Source: Merluccius polli
Lineage: Eukaryota; Chordata; Actinopteri; Gadiformes; Merlucciidae
Reading direction: 5' to 3'
Length of the DNA: 64,000 bases
NCBI GenBank assembly: GCA_030340625.1
Contig: JAOPHQ010002323.1
Span: 1 to 64,000, forward strand
Position numbers and translations under genes: made by a program. Positions 11,202 through 23,786 of this stretch are shown piece after piece (position 1 is the stretch's first letter; each line of letters starts with the position of its first letter). The notes under the pieces were generated by a model, which worked only from the letters and a program-made list of their open reading frames with translations, was not told where the DNA came from and made no database searches.

Positions 11202-11545
11202 ACTAATTGCCTTCTTGTTCTTTGACCCTGGACTGTCTTCTACTCTGAGTTTGGATTACCCTGTGGATTTGTTTGCTCTCTCTGGATTGATCTTGTTGCC
11301 AACCTTTGCCTGTCTGTTAACCCTGCCTTTTGGATAACCCCTTGGATTTACTGTCAATGTGTTTTTGCCTTTTTGGACTGAGTATTTTGTGTTTTTTGTT
11401 TTCGGATTGTTTGGAACGAATTTATGTTTTTGGATCTTCTGAGCTTTTTGGAACTTTTTTGTCTGAGGAATAAATACCTTAAAACTTATCCTGTTTTTGC
11501 GTCGCACTTGAGTCACCCTAGCTTCCTGTGTGGTAACCCGTGACA

Positions 11546-11556
11546 GAAGACTCAAC
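11546..11556 (+). promoter_or_regulatory. Self-primer binding site of element A
   Basis: GAAGACTCAAC follows the 5' LTR end (11545) with no gap. It is the exact reverse complement of GTTGAGTCTTC at 4882-4892. In the Tf1/sushi group the first 11 nt of the RNA anneal back to such a site and are cleaved to form the primer for reverse transcription. The gag ATG is at 11558, which leaves no room for a tRNA primer site. Confidence 0.8.
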
Positions 11557-11557
11557 C

Positions 11558-12625
11558 ATGTCTGACCCAGCGACAGCATCTGCAGGAGCCCCGGATACTA
11601 CGAGTGTGGTTGCTTCTGAGTTTGAAAAGATTATGGCAGCTCTCAATAGCTTTGGTTCCACTATGGATACTCATGGGCAGGCACTGGCTCTCCAACAACA
11701 GACTCTTGCCCGACATGACCACCTTCTTCAGCAACTCATTCGGGCAGCGGGGAGTCCTAGCCCCACTCTACCCGGTGGCCACGAACCGCCAGACACAGGT
11801 GGGCAGCCTTATCCCGCTGTACCGCTGGCTCCACCTCAACCGGTAGCTCCACCCCCTCGCGCAGAACCTCGGCTACCTGCTCCTCAACGATACAACGGTA
11901 ACCCAGGTGCTTGTCGTGGTTTTTTAACACAATGCCAGTTGACTTTTGAGCTGCAACCTACTTCGTTCCCTACTGCTAGATCCAGGATAGCTTATATTAT
12001 AAATTTATTGACTGACAAGGCATTAGCCTGGGCCACTGCAATCTGGCAGTTACAGGGTCCAGAATGTTCGGATATCATTCTTTTCACTAATGAAATGCTG
12101 AGAATCTTTGACCAGTCTGCCTCTGGACAAGAGGCTGCTAAGAAACTCTTGCTCCTTCGTCAAGGGAAAGACCGAGTTTCGGATTACGCCATCTCTTTCC
12201 GTACTTTGGCCGCGGAAAGTGGCTGGAATGAGACGGCCCTTGTCACCACTTTCTTAAATGGCTTGTCTGACTCACTAAAAGACTGTTTAGCTGCAACTGA
12301 GTGTCCTAAGGATCTTGAGTCCATCATCTCCCAGGCCATACGTCTGGACAATCGTCTCCGAGAGCGTAGACGGGACCAGACCAGCGGCCAGCAGCCGAGC
12401 TTCCAGAGCCGACCCACACCTACAACCCTCCTCTGGAACCAACCTGCTCCCACGGACACCACAGAGCCTATGCAGATTGGACGAGCACACCTCTCTCAGG
12501 AGGAAAAGGATCGGAGACGAAGGGATAACTTGTGCATCTATTGTGGCAAATCAGGACATTTCAGAGCTTTTTGTCCCGACCTCCTGGGAAAAGATCAGCC
12601 CCGTCCAGCCGTGGGAAGGCCGTGA
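11558..12625 (+). CDS. gag: Element A Gag polyprotein, intact
   Basis: 355 codons from ATG 11558 (MSDPATASAGAPD) to TGA at 12623. A Gln/His-rich stretch comes first, then a Pro-rich linker and the gag core (LPAPQRYNGNPGACRGFLTQ... and FRTLAAESGWNE), where sister elements are most alike. Near the end is one CCHC zinc knuckle, CIYCGKSGHFRAFCP, for RNA binding. The pol frame begins inside this ORF at 12532, in the -1 frame. No in-frame stop or indel is seen. The start was chosen because it directly follows the primer site and matches the gag starts of B and C in position. Confidence 0.9.
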   Translation: MSDPATASAGAPDTTSVVASEFEKIMAALNSFGSTMDTHGQALALQQQTLARHDHLLQQLIRAAGSPSPTLPGGHEPPDTGGQPYPAVPLAPPQPVAPPPRAEPRLPAPQRYNGNPGACRGFLTQCQLTFELQPTSFPTARSRIAYIINLLTDKALAWATAIWQLQGPECSDIILFTNEMLRIFDQSASGQEAAKKLLLLRQGKDRVSDYAISFRTLAAESGWNETALVTTFLNGLSDSLKDCLAATECPKDLESIISQAIRLDNRLRERRRDQTSGQQPSFQSRPTPTTLLWNQPAPTDTTEPMQIGRAHLSQEEKDRRRRDNLCIYCGKSGHFRAFCPDLLGKDQPRPAVGRP

Positions 12626-15600
12626 CGGGGGTCACTCTTTCTCCCGAGCTCCCAGGCGCAGGAGTCTACCTTTCAGTAACCTTGGCCTGGGGAGGGCTAA
12701 GCCACTCCTGTCGGGCATTAGTAGACTCTGGTGCGGCTGGAAATTTTATTGACACTGCCCTTGTCCAAAGATTTAAGATTCCCAAAGAGGCCTTGGAAAC
12801 TCCACTTTCTGTTTCTGCTTTAGATGGCCAACCTATTGGTGATGGCAAGGTTACTTCAGCCACCACTCCACTTCGCCTTCATGTCGGGAACCACAACGAG
12901 AATATTTCTTTGCATTTGCTTGACTCCCCAGAATTTCCTGTGGTCCTGGGTTTCCCGTGGCTGAACCGTCACAACCCACATATTGATTGGTCGACGGGGT
13001 CCATCCTTGAGTGGGGTCCAACTTGCCATGCCACCTGCCTTTTTTCTAGGCCTTCCCCTGTGTCCAAGTCTCCAGATCCCTCCGACCTATGCAATGTTCC
13101 CACCGAGTATCTAGATATAAAAGAGGTGTTTAGCAAACAAAGGGCCTGCACACTTCCACCCCATCGGTCCTATGACTGTTCTATAGAACTCTTACCAGGA
13201 TCCAGTCCTTCACGTGGTCGGATCTTCTCGCTCTCCTTGCCGGAAAGGAGGACCATGGATGACTACATCAAGGATGCCCTCTCCACTGGTTTTATACGCC
13301 CCTCCACGTCCCCTGCTGGGGCAGGGTTTTTCTTTGTGGGGAAGAAAGAGGGGGGTTTGCGTCCCTGTATAGACTACAGGGGTCTAAACAAAATCACCAT
13401 ACGCAACCGATACCCCCTTCCTTTGATCTCCACAGCTTTTGATCTTCTACAAGGGGCCACCATTTTTTCTAAGTTGGACCTTCGCAATGCTTATCACCTT
13501 GTCCGCATCAGACAAGGTGATGAGTGGAAAACAGCTTTTAACACCCCCTCTGGACATTATGAATACCAAGTGATGCCCTTTGGACTCACTAATGCCCCAG
13601 CTGTTTTCCAGGCCCTGATAAATGATGTTTTGCGTGACATGATCAACCATTTTGTGTTTGTTTATTTGGATGACATTTTGATTTTTTCCAAGTCTCGTCA
13701 TGAGCACTGCCAACATGTGCGTCAGGTCCTCCAGAGACTGTTAAAGAATCACTTGTATGTGAAACCAGAGAAGTGTGAGTTTCATGTCACTGAGGTGGCT
13801 TTCCTGGGGTTCATCATCAAACAGGGTCAGGTTCTGATGGACTCAAGGAAGACTCAAGCGGTGCGAGAATGGCCCGTTCCTAAGACTGTGAAAGAGGTCC
13901 AGCAATTCCTTGGGTTTGCAAACTTCTACAGGAGGTTCATCAGAGGTTTTAGTTCAGTGGCTGCTCCTATCTCTGCTCTCACAAAGAAAGAAGCAGCACC
14001 TTTTGCATGGACTCCTGAGGCGGACCAGGCATTCCGCAGACTCAAGGAGCGCTTCTCTTCGGCTCCTATACTGACAGTGCCTAATCCCTCTTTGCCATTT
14101 ATTGTATAGGTGGATGCCTCCAGCGTGGGTATTGGAGCTGTCATGTCTCAGCGCTCGACTGAGGGAAAGGTACACCCATGTGCCTTTTTGTCCCATCGCC
14201 TCAGTCCCACTGAGACAAGGTATGATGTTGGTGACAGGGAACTTCTGGCAGTGAAGATGGCTCTTGAAGAGTGGCGCCACTGGCTGGAGGGAGCCCAGCA
14301 TCCTTTCTTGGTTTGGACGGACCACCGGAATCTGGAGTACCTCCAGCAAGCCAAACTCCTGAATCCTCGGCAAGCTCGGTGGGCATTATTCTTCGGTCGC
14401 TTTGACTTCACCTTGTCCTATCGACCCGGTTCCAAAAATGGAAAACCTGATGCCCTATCCAGGCAGTTTCTGCCTAACAACCGGGAAGATGATATAGGGC
14501 CAATTATCCCACCTAAGAGAATTGTGGCACCTGTCCGTTGGGGAATCGAGATGGTTGTCAGACGGGCTCTTCAGCAGGATCCTGACCCTGGCCCTGCACC
14601 AGATGGTAAACTGTTTGTTCCCAGAAGAGCACGGTCTGAAGTTCTCCAGTGGGGTCATTCTTCGCATCTCACAGCACATCCGGGTGGTCGAAGAACTCTG
14701 GAGTTCCTCAGGCGACGCTTCTGGTGGCCGGAGATGGAGAGGGAGGTTAAGGACTTCGTTGCAGCCTGCGCTACCTGTGTCCGAAGCAAAGACCTTCGTC
14801 AGCGTCCTCAAGGGTTGCTCTTACCACTCCCAACTCCCAGTCGGCCCTGGTCGCACCTGTCCATGGATTTTGTAACTGGCCTACCCGTCTCAGAAGGCAA
14901 CAGTGTAATTTTAGTTATTGTTGACAGGTTCTCTAAGGCCTGCAGACTAATTTCTTTACCTAAGTTGCCATCTGCCCTTGAGACTGCTAAACTTGTTTTT
15001 CTCCACGTTTTTCGAGTTTTTGGGCTGCCGCAGGACATCGTCTCTGACAGAGGTCCCCAGTTTTCCTCCTGTGTATGGCAAGCCATCTGCCGACTCATCG
15101 GGGCCACTGCCAGCCTGTCCTCTGGGTTCCATCCGCAGTCCAATGGCCAGACAGAGAGGGTAAACCAGGAGATGGAGGCCACCCTTCGGAGCTTGGTTGC
15201 TGACAACCCCTCATCTTGGAGCGCCAAGCTTCCATGGGCAGAGTATGCTCATAATACCCTCCAGTCCTCCTCCACTGGTCTATCCCCATTCCAGTGCCAG
15301 TTTGGGTTCCAACCACCCTTGTTCCCAGAGCAAGAGAGTGAAGCAGGGGTACCATCTGCCCTGCATTTCGTGAGGCGGTGCAGACGAACCTGGAAAAGGG
15401 TTCGTCAGGCACTGCTTCGCACTGCCAAACGGAACCGGGTGCAAGCCAACCGTCACCGGACACCGGCTCCTAGCTTCCGCCCGGGACAGAAGGTCTGGCT
15501 GTCTGCCAAGGATCTACCATTACGGGTGGAGTCCCGTAAGCTTGCCCCACACTACGTTGGCCCTTTCAAGGTTACCCACCAGATCAATCCAGTCGCCTAC

Positions 15601-15924
15601 AGACTCCAACTGCCCCGGTCCATGAAAGTCCACCCCACTTTTCATGTCTCACGTTTGAGACCCGTGCTTACCTCCCCTTTTGCCCCTGCCCCCAGGCCCC
15701 CTCCTCCACCCCGGATGGTGGATGGTGGACCAGTCTACACAGTGAATCGGCTGCTGGACTCCCGTCGGGTCCAGCGGTCGGTCCAGTACTTGGTGGATTG
15801 GGAAGGCTACGGCCCTGAAGAACGTTCATGGGTCACTTCTCGGAACATTGTCGACAAGACCCTGATCAGAGACTTTCACCAACAGCATCCTGATCGTCCT
15901 GGGAACGCCAGGAGGCATTCCTAG
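12532..15924 (+). pseudogene. pol: Element A pol with one nonsense codon
   Basis: One frame across 12532-15924 apart from a TAG at 14107-14109, between the RT and RNase H domains, where B and C have a sense codon. Domains in order: protease (VDSGAAGNF), reverse transcriptase (CIDYRGLN, YHLVRI, VYLDDILIFS), RNase H (VDASSVGIGAVMSQRS, VWTDHRNLEYL), integrase with zinc motif H-H-C-C (HSSHLTAHP, CATC) and D, D, E (DFVTGLP, SDRGPQF, NGQTERVNQE), GPF module (VGPFKV) and chromodomain (YLVDWEGYGPEERSWV). The ORF ends 12 bases before the 3' LTR. Loss of function rests on the single stop unless it is read through. Confidence 0.93.
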
Positions 15925-15936
15925 AGGGGGAGATTC

Positions 15937-16532
15937 TGTCACAATGTCAGACTTTTGTCATAGACCACTAGAGGTCGCCAATTCTGCCAATTCCTGTCCT
16001 CTGTGTTTTTCCACCTAATTATGTCTCTTGTTAGCAGACTCAACTGCCCCTTGTTAATTATTAGTCACGTGATTGGTTTAGCCATTTGTCTCTCAGTATT
16101 TAAGCCTGATCTTTTCACTCGGTCGCTGTTGAGTCTTCACTGAACCCCTGTGAGTAAACCTTCGTATTGAACCGTGTATTTTGGATTTACTAATTGCCTT
16201 CTTGTTCTTTGACCCTGGACTGTCTTCTACTCTGAGTTTGGATTACCCTGTGGATTTGTTTGCTCTCTCTGGATTGATCTTGTTGCCAACCTTTGCCTGT
16301 CTGTTAACCCTGCCTTTTGGATAACCCCTTGGATTTACTGTCAATGTGTTTTTGCCTTTTTGGACTGAGTATTTTGTGTTTTTTGTTTTCGGATTGTTTG
16401 GAACGAATTTATGTTTTTGGATCTTCTGAGCTTTTTGGAACTTTTTTGTCTGAGGAATAAATACCTTAAAACTTATCCTGTTTTTGCGTCGCACTTGAGT
16501 CACCCTAGCTTCCTGTGTGGTAACCCGTGACA
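15937..16532 (+). repeat. 3' LTR of element A
   Basis: 596 bp, TGTCACAATG...CGTGACA, with TATTTAA at 16097-16103 and AATAAA at 16456-16461. It is intact and shows the pre-insertion sequence (TTTACTAATTGCC) into which element B jumped in the other LTR. Confidence 0.96.
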
Positions 16533-16537
16533 CACGG

Positions 16538-18804
16538 CAGTGTGGATACTTCCACGCCGTGTCTACACAGCGGGATCTGCTGACGTAGTATTACATCAGT
16601 TCCAGTCGAAAAACTCAGTCAGTGTGGTGGCAGCACTTGGCAAGTCGACAACGTATATCACCATTTTTTAGTTACCTTTTTTTAATGGAATTGTTAACAA
16701 CGCACACACACACAAAAACTAACATGCATGCATGCACATACAAAAAGGCGCTCAAGGTCCATTAGTAACACAGTTGAACTACATGCATTTTTCCTCACAG
16801 GGATCATTTAATGCACTCACATCTGAATATGTTGTCCAGTGAGAAAATAATATGGTTTGGGTTGCATGCACCCAACTCTGCAGCCTGTTACATCAGCACT
16901 AAAAGCAGAAGGAGCCCTGTAAAATATGCATGCAATACAAGTATTAACCGGATGTGTGTTTCCTTTCCCAGTTAGACTTATTTATTTAAGGTTTAGGGAA
17001 ATACAGTAAATGCTAAAATATTGTTTCTGATCGATTGTTTGTGCTCACAAATGCACACACACATGCACGCACGCACACACACACACACACACACACATGT
17101 GAAGCCCTCTTCAAGGTCATAAATACATACAAAACAGGGATTATATATATCAAAGTGTTCTAGCGCATTGCAAGCAGCTCTGAGGAAATGGCATGGCAGG
17201 AGGAGGTCCTTGTTAAAACGCCCACCACAGCACACTGCTTTGGACAGATCACTACACACGGCCAGCCTCTCATCCTCCTCCTCACACTATTTCTTTATGC
17301 AGTTCTTTCTCTCTGCCCTTTGCCTCCCTGCCTTATTCCCCGAGCACACCACTTCAATATTGATTCAGCTGCTAAATGCTCTTCCTGCCTGACCCGTTAG
17401 GGGAACACAAAGTCTTCCTTTAGGAGATTAACAAATCTGAGTGACAAAAAGAAAAAAAAAGAAAGCAATCTAAAGAAAAAGGAAAGCAGACTCAAGTGCT
17501 CTCTTATGGTCAAATGATTTTGTCCTGACACAAAACCATGGAAACGTTGCTTCAGGAATATAGTTTTTTTTTAATCAATTATACACACAATCCACACCCT
17601 TCAGTAGGTGAAGTAGGTGAAGTATATGTAGACGTCTTGGAAGCTGTTGCAAGGCACAAACAGCTACTTATTTAACCATTATCCTCATTGTTTTTTTTAT
17701 TCAACAAAGAGAATCCTTGTTCAGTAAAAAAACAAGTCCAGATGATATTTAATAGGTTTAGAGTGAGACAGAGGGAAGGGGGACTCTCTTTTCTGGGAAA
17801 AATCATTTCAGGTTTGCTAAATCTCACTACAAAGTTGGTCTTTCTGTTTGAAATGGGTCCTCTTCTGTCATCCTTATTATGAACTATAACTTTGGTTTGT
17901 TGAAAGTCATTACACCTCTTATATGTGGTTTGGCATGCAGATCTAGTTTTACAAAGGACCAAATAAGTACTTGACTCATACCAGGCCTGGCACATTGCAA
18001 CACTGCAGTTTTAGACATTGATTGACTACAAATAAATATGTATGTACATGGGGTCAAAGGAGATTTGTGACTTATAAGTTAAAGATATTCGATGATACAT
18101 TATTGATTATAAAACAATGAAAGTCTCATAAAAGTTGCTGTGCATTTCACGCACCTGTGATTGACAGGCAAAATGGATTCCCCTGAACCAATCAGAAAAG
18201 AGATGATTGGTCAGAAATTAGCCGGGAGCGGTCTAAAATCTAAATGGTCTCATACAGTTAACTCGAAACAGATATTCTCACAGAGCATTTCACTCAATGA
18301 TAGTTGGCAGATGGCTGTGCCATTTCTAACAAATTAAACTCAAATAATAGCTCTTAAATCAGCAACTTTAACGTCCTGTATATCTATATCAACAGACTGC
18401 CCTAATGATTGATAGCCATGAGCGAACTACTACTAATCTCAGTCCCCAGCTCTCCTGGCCTCATTCTAGCCTGGACACAAAACACAGCACCCAGCCTCGT
18501 TTTTCTCAGCGTTTAGTCTTTTTTTGTGCTGCGCTCCGGGCGCATCAAAATCTCTGAAATTTTCAGAAAGATGTCAGACTATCAAACGATTGGAACATTT
18601 CATTTTGGAAAAAAGTAAGAAAGGAAAATCTCTCCCACCAACAAAAAATAATAATTTTGAAATCAATGGAAATGAAACTATAAATATAAATGTAGCTCTA
18701 GAAATGTAATGATAGGAAGATCTGGCCAAAAATAAAATAAGAGGGATTTCCTCGGACAACCAGGCATCTGGCCGTTGGAACATTGCTTTCCCCCTAAACT
18801 ACCA
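16538..18804. other. No gene or classified element seen; (CA)n at 17052-17098
   Basis: AT-rich single-copy-looking DNA with a CA microsatellite at about 17052-17098. No open frame here shows a recognisable domain. The last bases AAGTA (18805-18809) are the left target-site duplication of element C. Confidence 0.6.
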
Positions 18805-18809
18805 AAGTA

Positions 18810-19468
18810 TGTTACGGGGGGTAAGCGAGTGGACCCAAATGCACAACACAGAGAGACACAGACACAGAGAGTAACAGATACTGGGGTTTTACTGGGGGGC
18901 AACAAATATGATCAGAAAGGGAATAGGATGAGGGGGGCTGGGTAACCAGCTGGCAGTCGGACAGGCGGGGGTTCGGCAACAGGCGGGTAGTCGGACAGGC
19001 GGGGGTTCGGCAGCAGGCGGGTAGTCGGACAGGCGAGGGTTCGGCAACAGGCGGGTAGTCGGACAGGCGAGGGGCTCGGCAGCAGGCGGGTAGTCGGACA
19101 GGCGGGGGGCTCGGCAGGAGAGTAGTCGGACAGGCGATGGGTCGGCAACAGGCGGGTAGTCAGACAGGCAGGGGCTCGGCAGGAGAGTAGTCGGACAGGC
19201 GAGGGTTCGGCAACAGGCGGGTAGTCAGACAGGCAGGGTTCGGCAGGAAACGGAGTACTCGGAAAACACAAGACTCAAAGAGGGACCAGGGACGAAGTAC
19301 GGTAGTGGCAACAACGATCTAGCAAGGATTGTTTGGAGATCCGGGGTTTAAATACTGTGCGCTGATGAGATTGCCGGCAGGTGTGTAGAGCGCGGGGGGG
19401 ATGAATGGGTGACGTAATATGGGTGACGCCCAGGCCCCCACTAGGTGGCAGAAGTGGACGGCGTGACA
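18810..19468 (-). repeat. 3' LTR of element C (659 bp, nine minisatellite units)
   Basis: It contains an array of about 33-bp units (about 18950-19250) related to the B unit: in element orientation GTTGCCGA...GCCTGTCCGACTACC. Nine units are counted here against twelve in the partner LTR. Confidence 0.93.
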
Positions 19469-22400
19469 GTACCCCTCCCTCTACGGACGCCACCTGGCGT
19501 ATGCCCGGAACTGGACGGGTGTTCCCTATTGAAGTCCCGGATGAGGAAAGCATCCAGGATAAGACTCCGGGGAATCCAGGACCGCTCTTCCGGCCCGTAA
19601 CCCTCCCAATCCACCAGGTATTGGAATCCCCTGCCACGACGGCGCACGTCGAGTAGTCGTCGGACCGTATAAGCAGGGTGATCGTCAATGAGCCTCGGCG
19701 GAGGTGGAGCCTTTGTAGGTGGAGACAGAGGGCTGGTCGATACCGGCTTGACTTGGGAGACGTGGAAGGCGGGGTGGACCCGAAGGGAGGACGGAAGTTT
19801 GAGGCGAACAGCACAGAGGTTCACCAGGGACTCGATTTCAAAGGGACCGACAAAACGGGGGGCGAGTTTTCGGGAGTCCACCCTTAACGGAAGGTCCTTG
19901 GACCGGAGCCAGACCCTTTGACCAGGGGTGTACTGCGGGGCTGGGGTACGGTGACGGTTTGCTTGGTGCTGGGAACGGCTAGTGGCACGGAGCAGAGCAG
20001 AGCGTGCACATCTCCAGGTACGCCGACACCGGCGCATATGGGCCTGAACGGAGGGAACTGCGATCTCTGCCTCCAAGGAGGGAAACAGGGAGGGCTGGTA
20101 CCCCAATGCGCACATGAAGGGCGACATCCCAGTGGACGTGTTGGTGAGGGAGTTATGGGCGTACTCGTCCCAGGGGAGTTGGGAACTCCAAGAAGACCCG
20201 TTGGCGCTGGTCACACAACGGAGCGCGGCCTCCATCTCCTGATTAGCCCTCTCTGATTGCCCATTGGTCTGAGGATGGTAACCAGAAGAGAGGCTAACGG
20301 TGGCTCCCAGTGCCGCACAGAAAGCTCGCCATACCTGCGATATGAATTGGGGACCACGGTCGGAGACGATGTCCGAGGGGATGCCGTGTAGACAGAACAC
20401 GTGGAGCACAAGAAGGTCCGTTGTCTCCCTAGCAGAGGGAAGTTTAGGTAGAGCCAGGAAGTGAGCGGTCTTGGAGAAACGGTCAATGATAGTGAGGATG
20501 GTGGTGTTCCCCTCAGAGGGGGGAAGCCCGGTGACGAAGTCCAAGGAGATGTGTGACCAAGGGCGACTGGGGATAGGAAGGGGACGGAGCAAGCCGGAGC
20601 GGGGTTTGGTGGAGGATTTGTTCCGTGCACAGGTGGCACAGGCAGCGATGAACGAGCGGGTGTCCGCATCCATGGTGGCCCACCAGAACCGTTGTTGGAG
20701 GAAGTCCAGGGTGCGCGTCATGCCTGGATGGCAGGTGAGTCTGGTAGAGTGGGCCCACGTGAGTACTCTTGACCTCACTGAATCCGGGACGAATAACCAG
20801 TTAGGGGGTCCGGTCCCTGGGTCAGGTTGTAGTCCTTGTGCCTGGAGGACTGCAGACTCAATCTCCCATGTGAGTGTAGCTACAAGACAGGAGGGGGGCA
20901 AAATGGGCTCAGGAACCCTGCAGGGGTCCTCTGCTGAGTATAACCGGGACAAGGCATCCGACTTGATGTTCCGAGAGCCTGGTCGGAAGGTCAACGAGAA
21001 ATTAAAACGACCAAAAAACAGAGCCCATCTGGCCTGCCGAGAGTTCAGCCTCTTGGCGGACTGAATGTACGACAGATTACGGTGGTCTGTCCACACGATA
21101 AAAGGTTGCTCGGTTCCCTCCAGCCAGTGACGCCACTCCTCCAGTGCCAATTTCACTGCCAGTAGCTCCCGGTTGCCCACATCATAATTTCGCTCCGGTG
21201 GAGTAAGTTTCCGAGAAAAGAAGGCGCACGGGTGTAATTTGTGGTCCGAAGGAGAGCGTTGGGACAGCACCGCCCCTACCCCGGTGTCCGAGGCATCGAC
21301 CTCCACCACAAACTGAAGAGAAGGATCGGGTTGAGAGAGGATGGGTGCCGAAACAAACCGGAGTTTGAGACCCCGGAAGGCAGCCTCAGCCTCCGGCGTC
21401 CACTCAAATGTTCAAACTGTAGAGGTGAGGGCCGTGAGCGGCGCAACGATACGGCTGTATCCCTTAATAAACCGCCGGTAAAAATTGGCGAAGCCCAAGA
21501 ACCGCTGAAGCTGTTTATGGGTGGAAGGGGTAACCCATTCCGCCACTGTGGAAACCTTGGAAGGGTCCATTCTCACCTCCCCCTGACCTATAATGTACCC
21601 TAAAAAGGAGACGGATTGCACGTGGAAGTCGCATTTCTCCGCCTTCACATATAGCTTATTCTCCAAAAGGCGTTGGAGAACCTGTCGTACATGTTGCTTG
21701 TGCTCAACCAAGGACTTGGAAAAAATCAAGATGTCGTCTAAATAAACAAAAACCGAACGATTGAGCATGTCCCGGAGGACATCATTGACAAGGGCTTGGA
21801 ACACGGCCGGGGCGTTGGTAAGACCGAACGGCATAACCAAATATTCAAAATGGCCCAGAGGAGTGTTGAAGGCCGTCTTCCATTCATCCCCCTCACGGAT
21901 GCGGACCAGGTGGTAGGCGTTGCGCAAGTCCAATTTGGAGAACACCGTGGCCCCATGGAGAGGAACAAAGGCTGAACTGATAAGTGGTAATGGATACTTG
22001 TTCCTCACGGTGATGTTATTCAACCCCCGGAAGTCTATACATGGCCGCAGCGTTCGGTCCTTCTTGCAGACAAAGAAGAACCCAGCACCCACCGGTGACG
22101 AAGACGGACGGATGATTCCCGCAGCGAGGGATTCCCGGATGTACACCTCCATGGCCTCCCGCTCAGGTCGGGAGAGATTATAGAGGCGACTGCTCGGCAG
22201 GGGAGAGCCAGGAAAAAGGTCTATGGCACAGTCATAGGGTCGGTGGGGAGGTAAGGACAGGGCGTGAAATTTACTAAATACTAAACCCAAGTCATGGTAC
22301 TAAACCCAAGTCTCCGGCACGGAGGACAGGTCAGGAGGGTCCGGCATGGGCCTAGACTCGGAAGTGGCGGGAATTTGAGCAGACCGCAGACAGTTGGAGT

Positions 22401-22878
22401 GACAGAAGGAGCTCCACGAAATAATACCCCCAACTCTCCAGTCAATCTGAGGGTTGTGTAACTGAAACCACGGGTAACCCAGTACCACCGGGGTAAAGGG
22501 ACAGTCAATGACATGAAGTAATAGGGACTCATGGTGATTTCCAGATAAAACCAGTCTAACTGGGACGGTCCTGCGCTCCACACGAGCAAGCAGCTTACCG
22601 TTAAGGGCCTTAGCCTCGATGGGGGAGTCAAGCAGCTCAGTCTCGATGCCAAGTTGTAACACCACCTCCTGGTCGATAAAACTCTCGTCCGCACCGGAAT
22701 CCAATAGAATAGCGAGGGGCAATGTTTGATCTCGCCACAAGAGGGCGGCATCGAGCAACGGACAAGAAACTGAGGGGTTGAGAGCACGACTCGCCAGGAC
22801 CCCTCGGGCTACTGGCGAGGCCGCTCGTTTTCCGGGCGCGTAGGACAGACAGACACGAAGTGTCCAGATTGACCGCAA
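19441..22878 (-). pseudogene. pol: Element C pol with two in-frame stops
   Basis: Read on the minus strand. Protease (LLDSGADESFID) and its C-terminal part run from 22878 to a TAG at 22302-22300. RT follows (CIDFRGLN, VYLDDILIFSKS) to a TGA at 21414-21412. RNase H (VEVDASDTGVGAVLSQ), integrase (HSTRLTCHPG, CATC, DFVTGLPPSEG, SDRGPQF, NGQSERANQE), GPF module and chromodomain (YLVDWEGYGPEERSWIP) run to a stop at 19441, just inside the LTR. All pieces share one frame. The first stop comes from a short copied insertion: TTGGGTTTAGTA occurs twice, adding nine bases that read W-V-stop. The second is a point stop between RT and RNase H. Confidence 0.92.
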
Positions 22879-23782
22879 TACAAACAGGCCCTAGTTCGCA
22901 TGCGGCGCTCTCTCTCCTCCGGAGAGAGGCGGGTACGCCCCAATTGCATGGGCTCGGGCTCGGAAGGACTCGAGGGCCCACGACGGGAATAAAAAGGATT
23001 GGGGGTTGGGACCGGGACGCTGCTGGCGGCAGGACAACGGGCGACGGAGGTGATCGAACGGTTTGCTCCCTACGGCGCTCGCGGAGCCGGTTGTCAACCC
23101 GGATGGCTAAGGCGATCAGCTGGTCAAGGCCCGTGGGATCCTCCCGAGAAACCAATTCGTCCTTGACGCCGTCATCAAGCGCGTTTAGAAGCACTCCCTG
23201 CAGCGCTTCGTCGTTCCAGCCGCTCTCCGCCGCGAGGGTGCAGAACTCGATGGCAAAGGCGGCTACGCTGCGGGAGCCTTGGCGTAGGGACAATAAGCGT
23301 TGTGAGGCGTCCCTACCGCGTACCGGATGGTCAAAGACCTTACGCATCTCCTCCGTGAAATCGGGGTAGGAAGAGCAGATCTCAGAGCTTCGCTCCCATA
23401 CCGCCGTAGCCCAAGCGAGAGCCTCACCCCGTAATGCACCTATCAGGTAAGCGATCCGCGATCTATCAGTGGGGTAAGTTAGGGGCTGTTGTTCAAACAC
23501 CAAAGAACACTGCAAGAGAAACGCTCGACAGGACCCGAGGTCTCCCTCGTAGCACTCGGGAGCTGGGATGAAGGGTTCACGAACGTGAGCAGGTGGGTCT
23601 GGAACTAGAATGGGGGGTTCAGGAGCGGCCGGGAGATGCGCCGGGGCTTGGAGTTCTCTAATAATCTGCGAAAATTCCCGGAAACTAGAAGCGATCTCCT
23701 GAAGGGCCTGGTCATGTTGACCCAAGAGGGCCCCTTGCCTTAAAATTACCTGACGCAAGTCCTCTGTGTCGGCTGGGTCCAT
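22809..23782 (-). pseudogene. gag: Element C gag, frameshifted near its end
   Basis: ATG at 23782 (MDPADTEDLRQVILRQG) follows the primer site. The gag core is open (FIPAPECYEGDLGSCRAFL, then FCTLAAESGWND). Around 22980-23010 the frame is lost, and the zinc-knuckle region (ACLYCGQSGHF) is found in another frame, ending at a TAG at 22811-22809. The protein starts like that of B and keeps the segment that B has deleted near its WERS motif. Confidence 0.85.
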
Positions 23783-23786
23783 TATG

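Larger units (their letters stand above)
4691..11545 (+). repeat. 5' LTR of element A, split (4691-4947 and 11207-11545)
   Basis: The left piece of 257 bp stops at ACTAA and the right piece of 339 bp resumes after a second ACTAA (11202-11206). Their sum of 596 bp equals the intact 3' LTR, which reads straight through this point at about 16190. A TATTTAA box lies at 4851-4857 and AATAAA at 11469-11474. Element B now separates promoter from gag, so transcription of A from this LTR should be blocked or redirected. Confidence 0.95.
4691..16532 (+). mobile_element. Ty3/gypsy chromovirus A (sushi-like), split by element B
   Basis: A nearly complete LTR retrotransposon flanked by the 5-bp duplication CACGG (4686-4690 and 16533-16537). 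Both LTRs run TGTCACAATG...CGTGACA and are 596 bp once the insertion is removed. Few differences were seen between them (for example CAGACTCACC against CAGACTCAAC), so the insertion is young. Order: 5' LTR, gag, protease, RT, RNase H, integrase, chromodomain, polypurine tract (15922-15936, AGAGGGGGAGA), 3' LTR. The chromodomain and the self-priming site place it with the Tf1/sushi type of chromoviruses. Element B (4948-11201) lies inside the 5' LTR. Confidence 0.95.
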
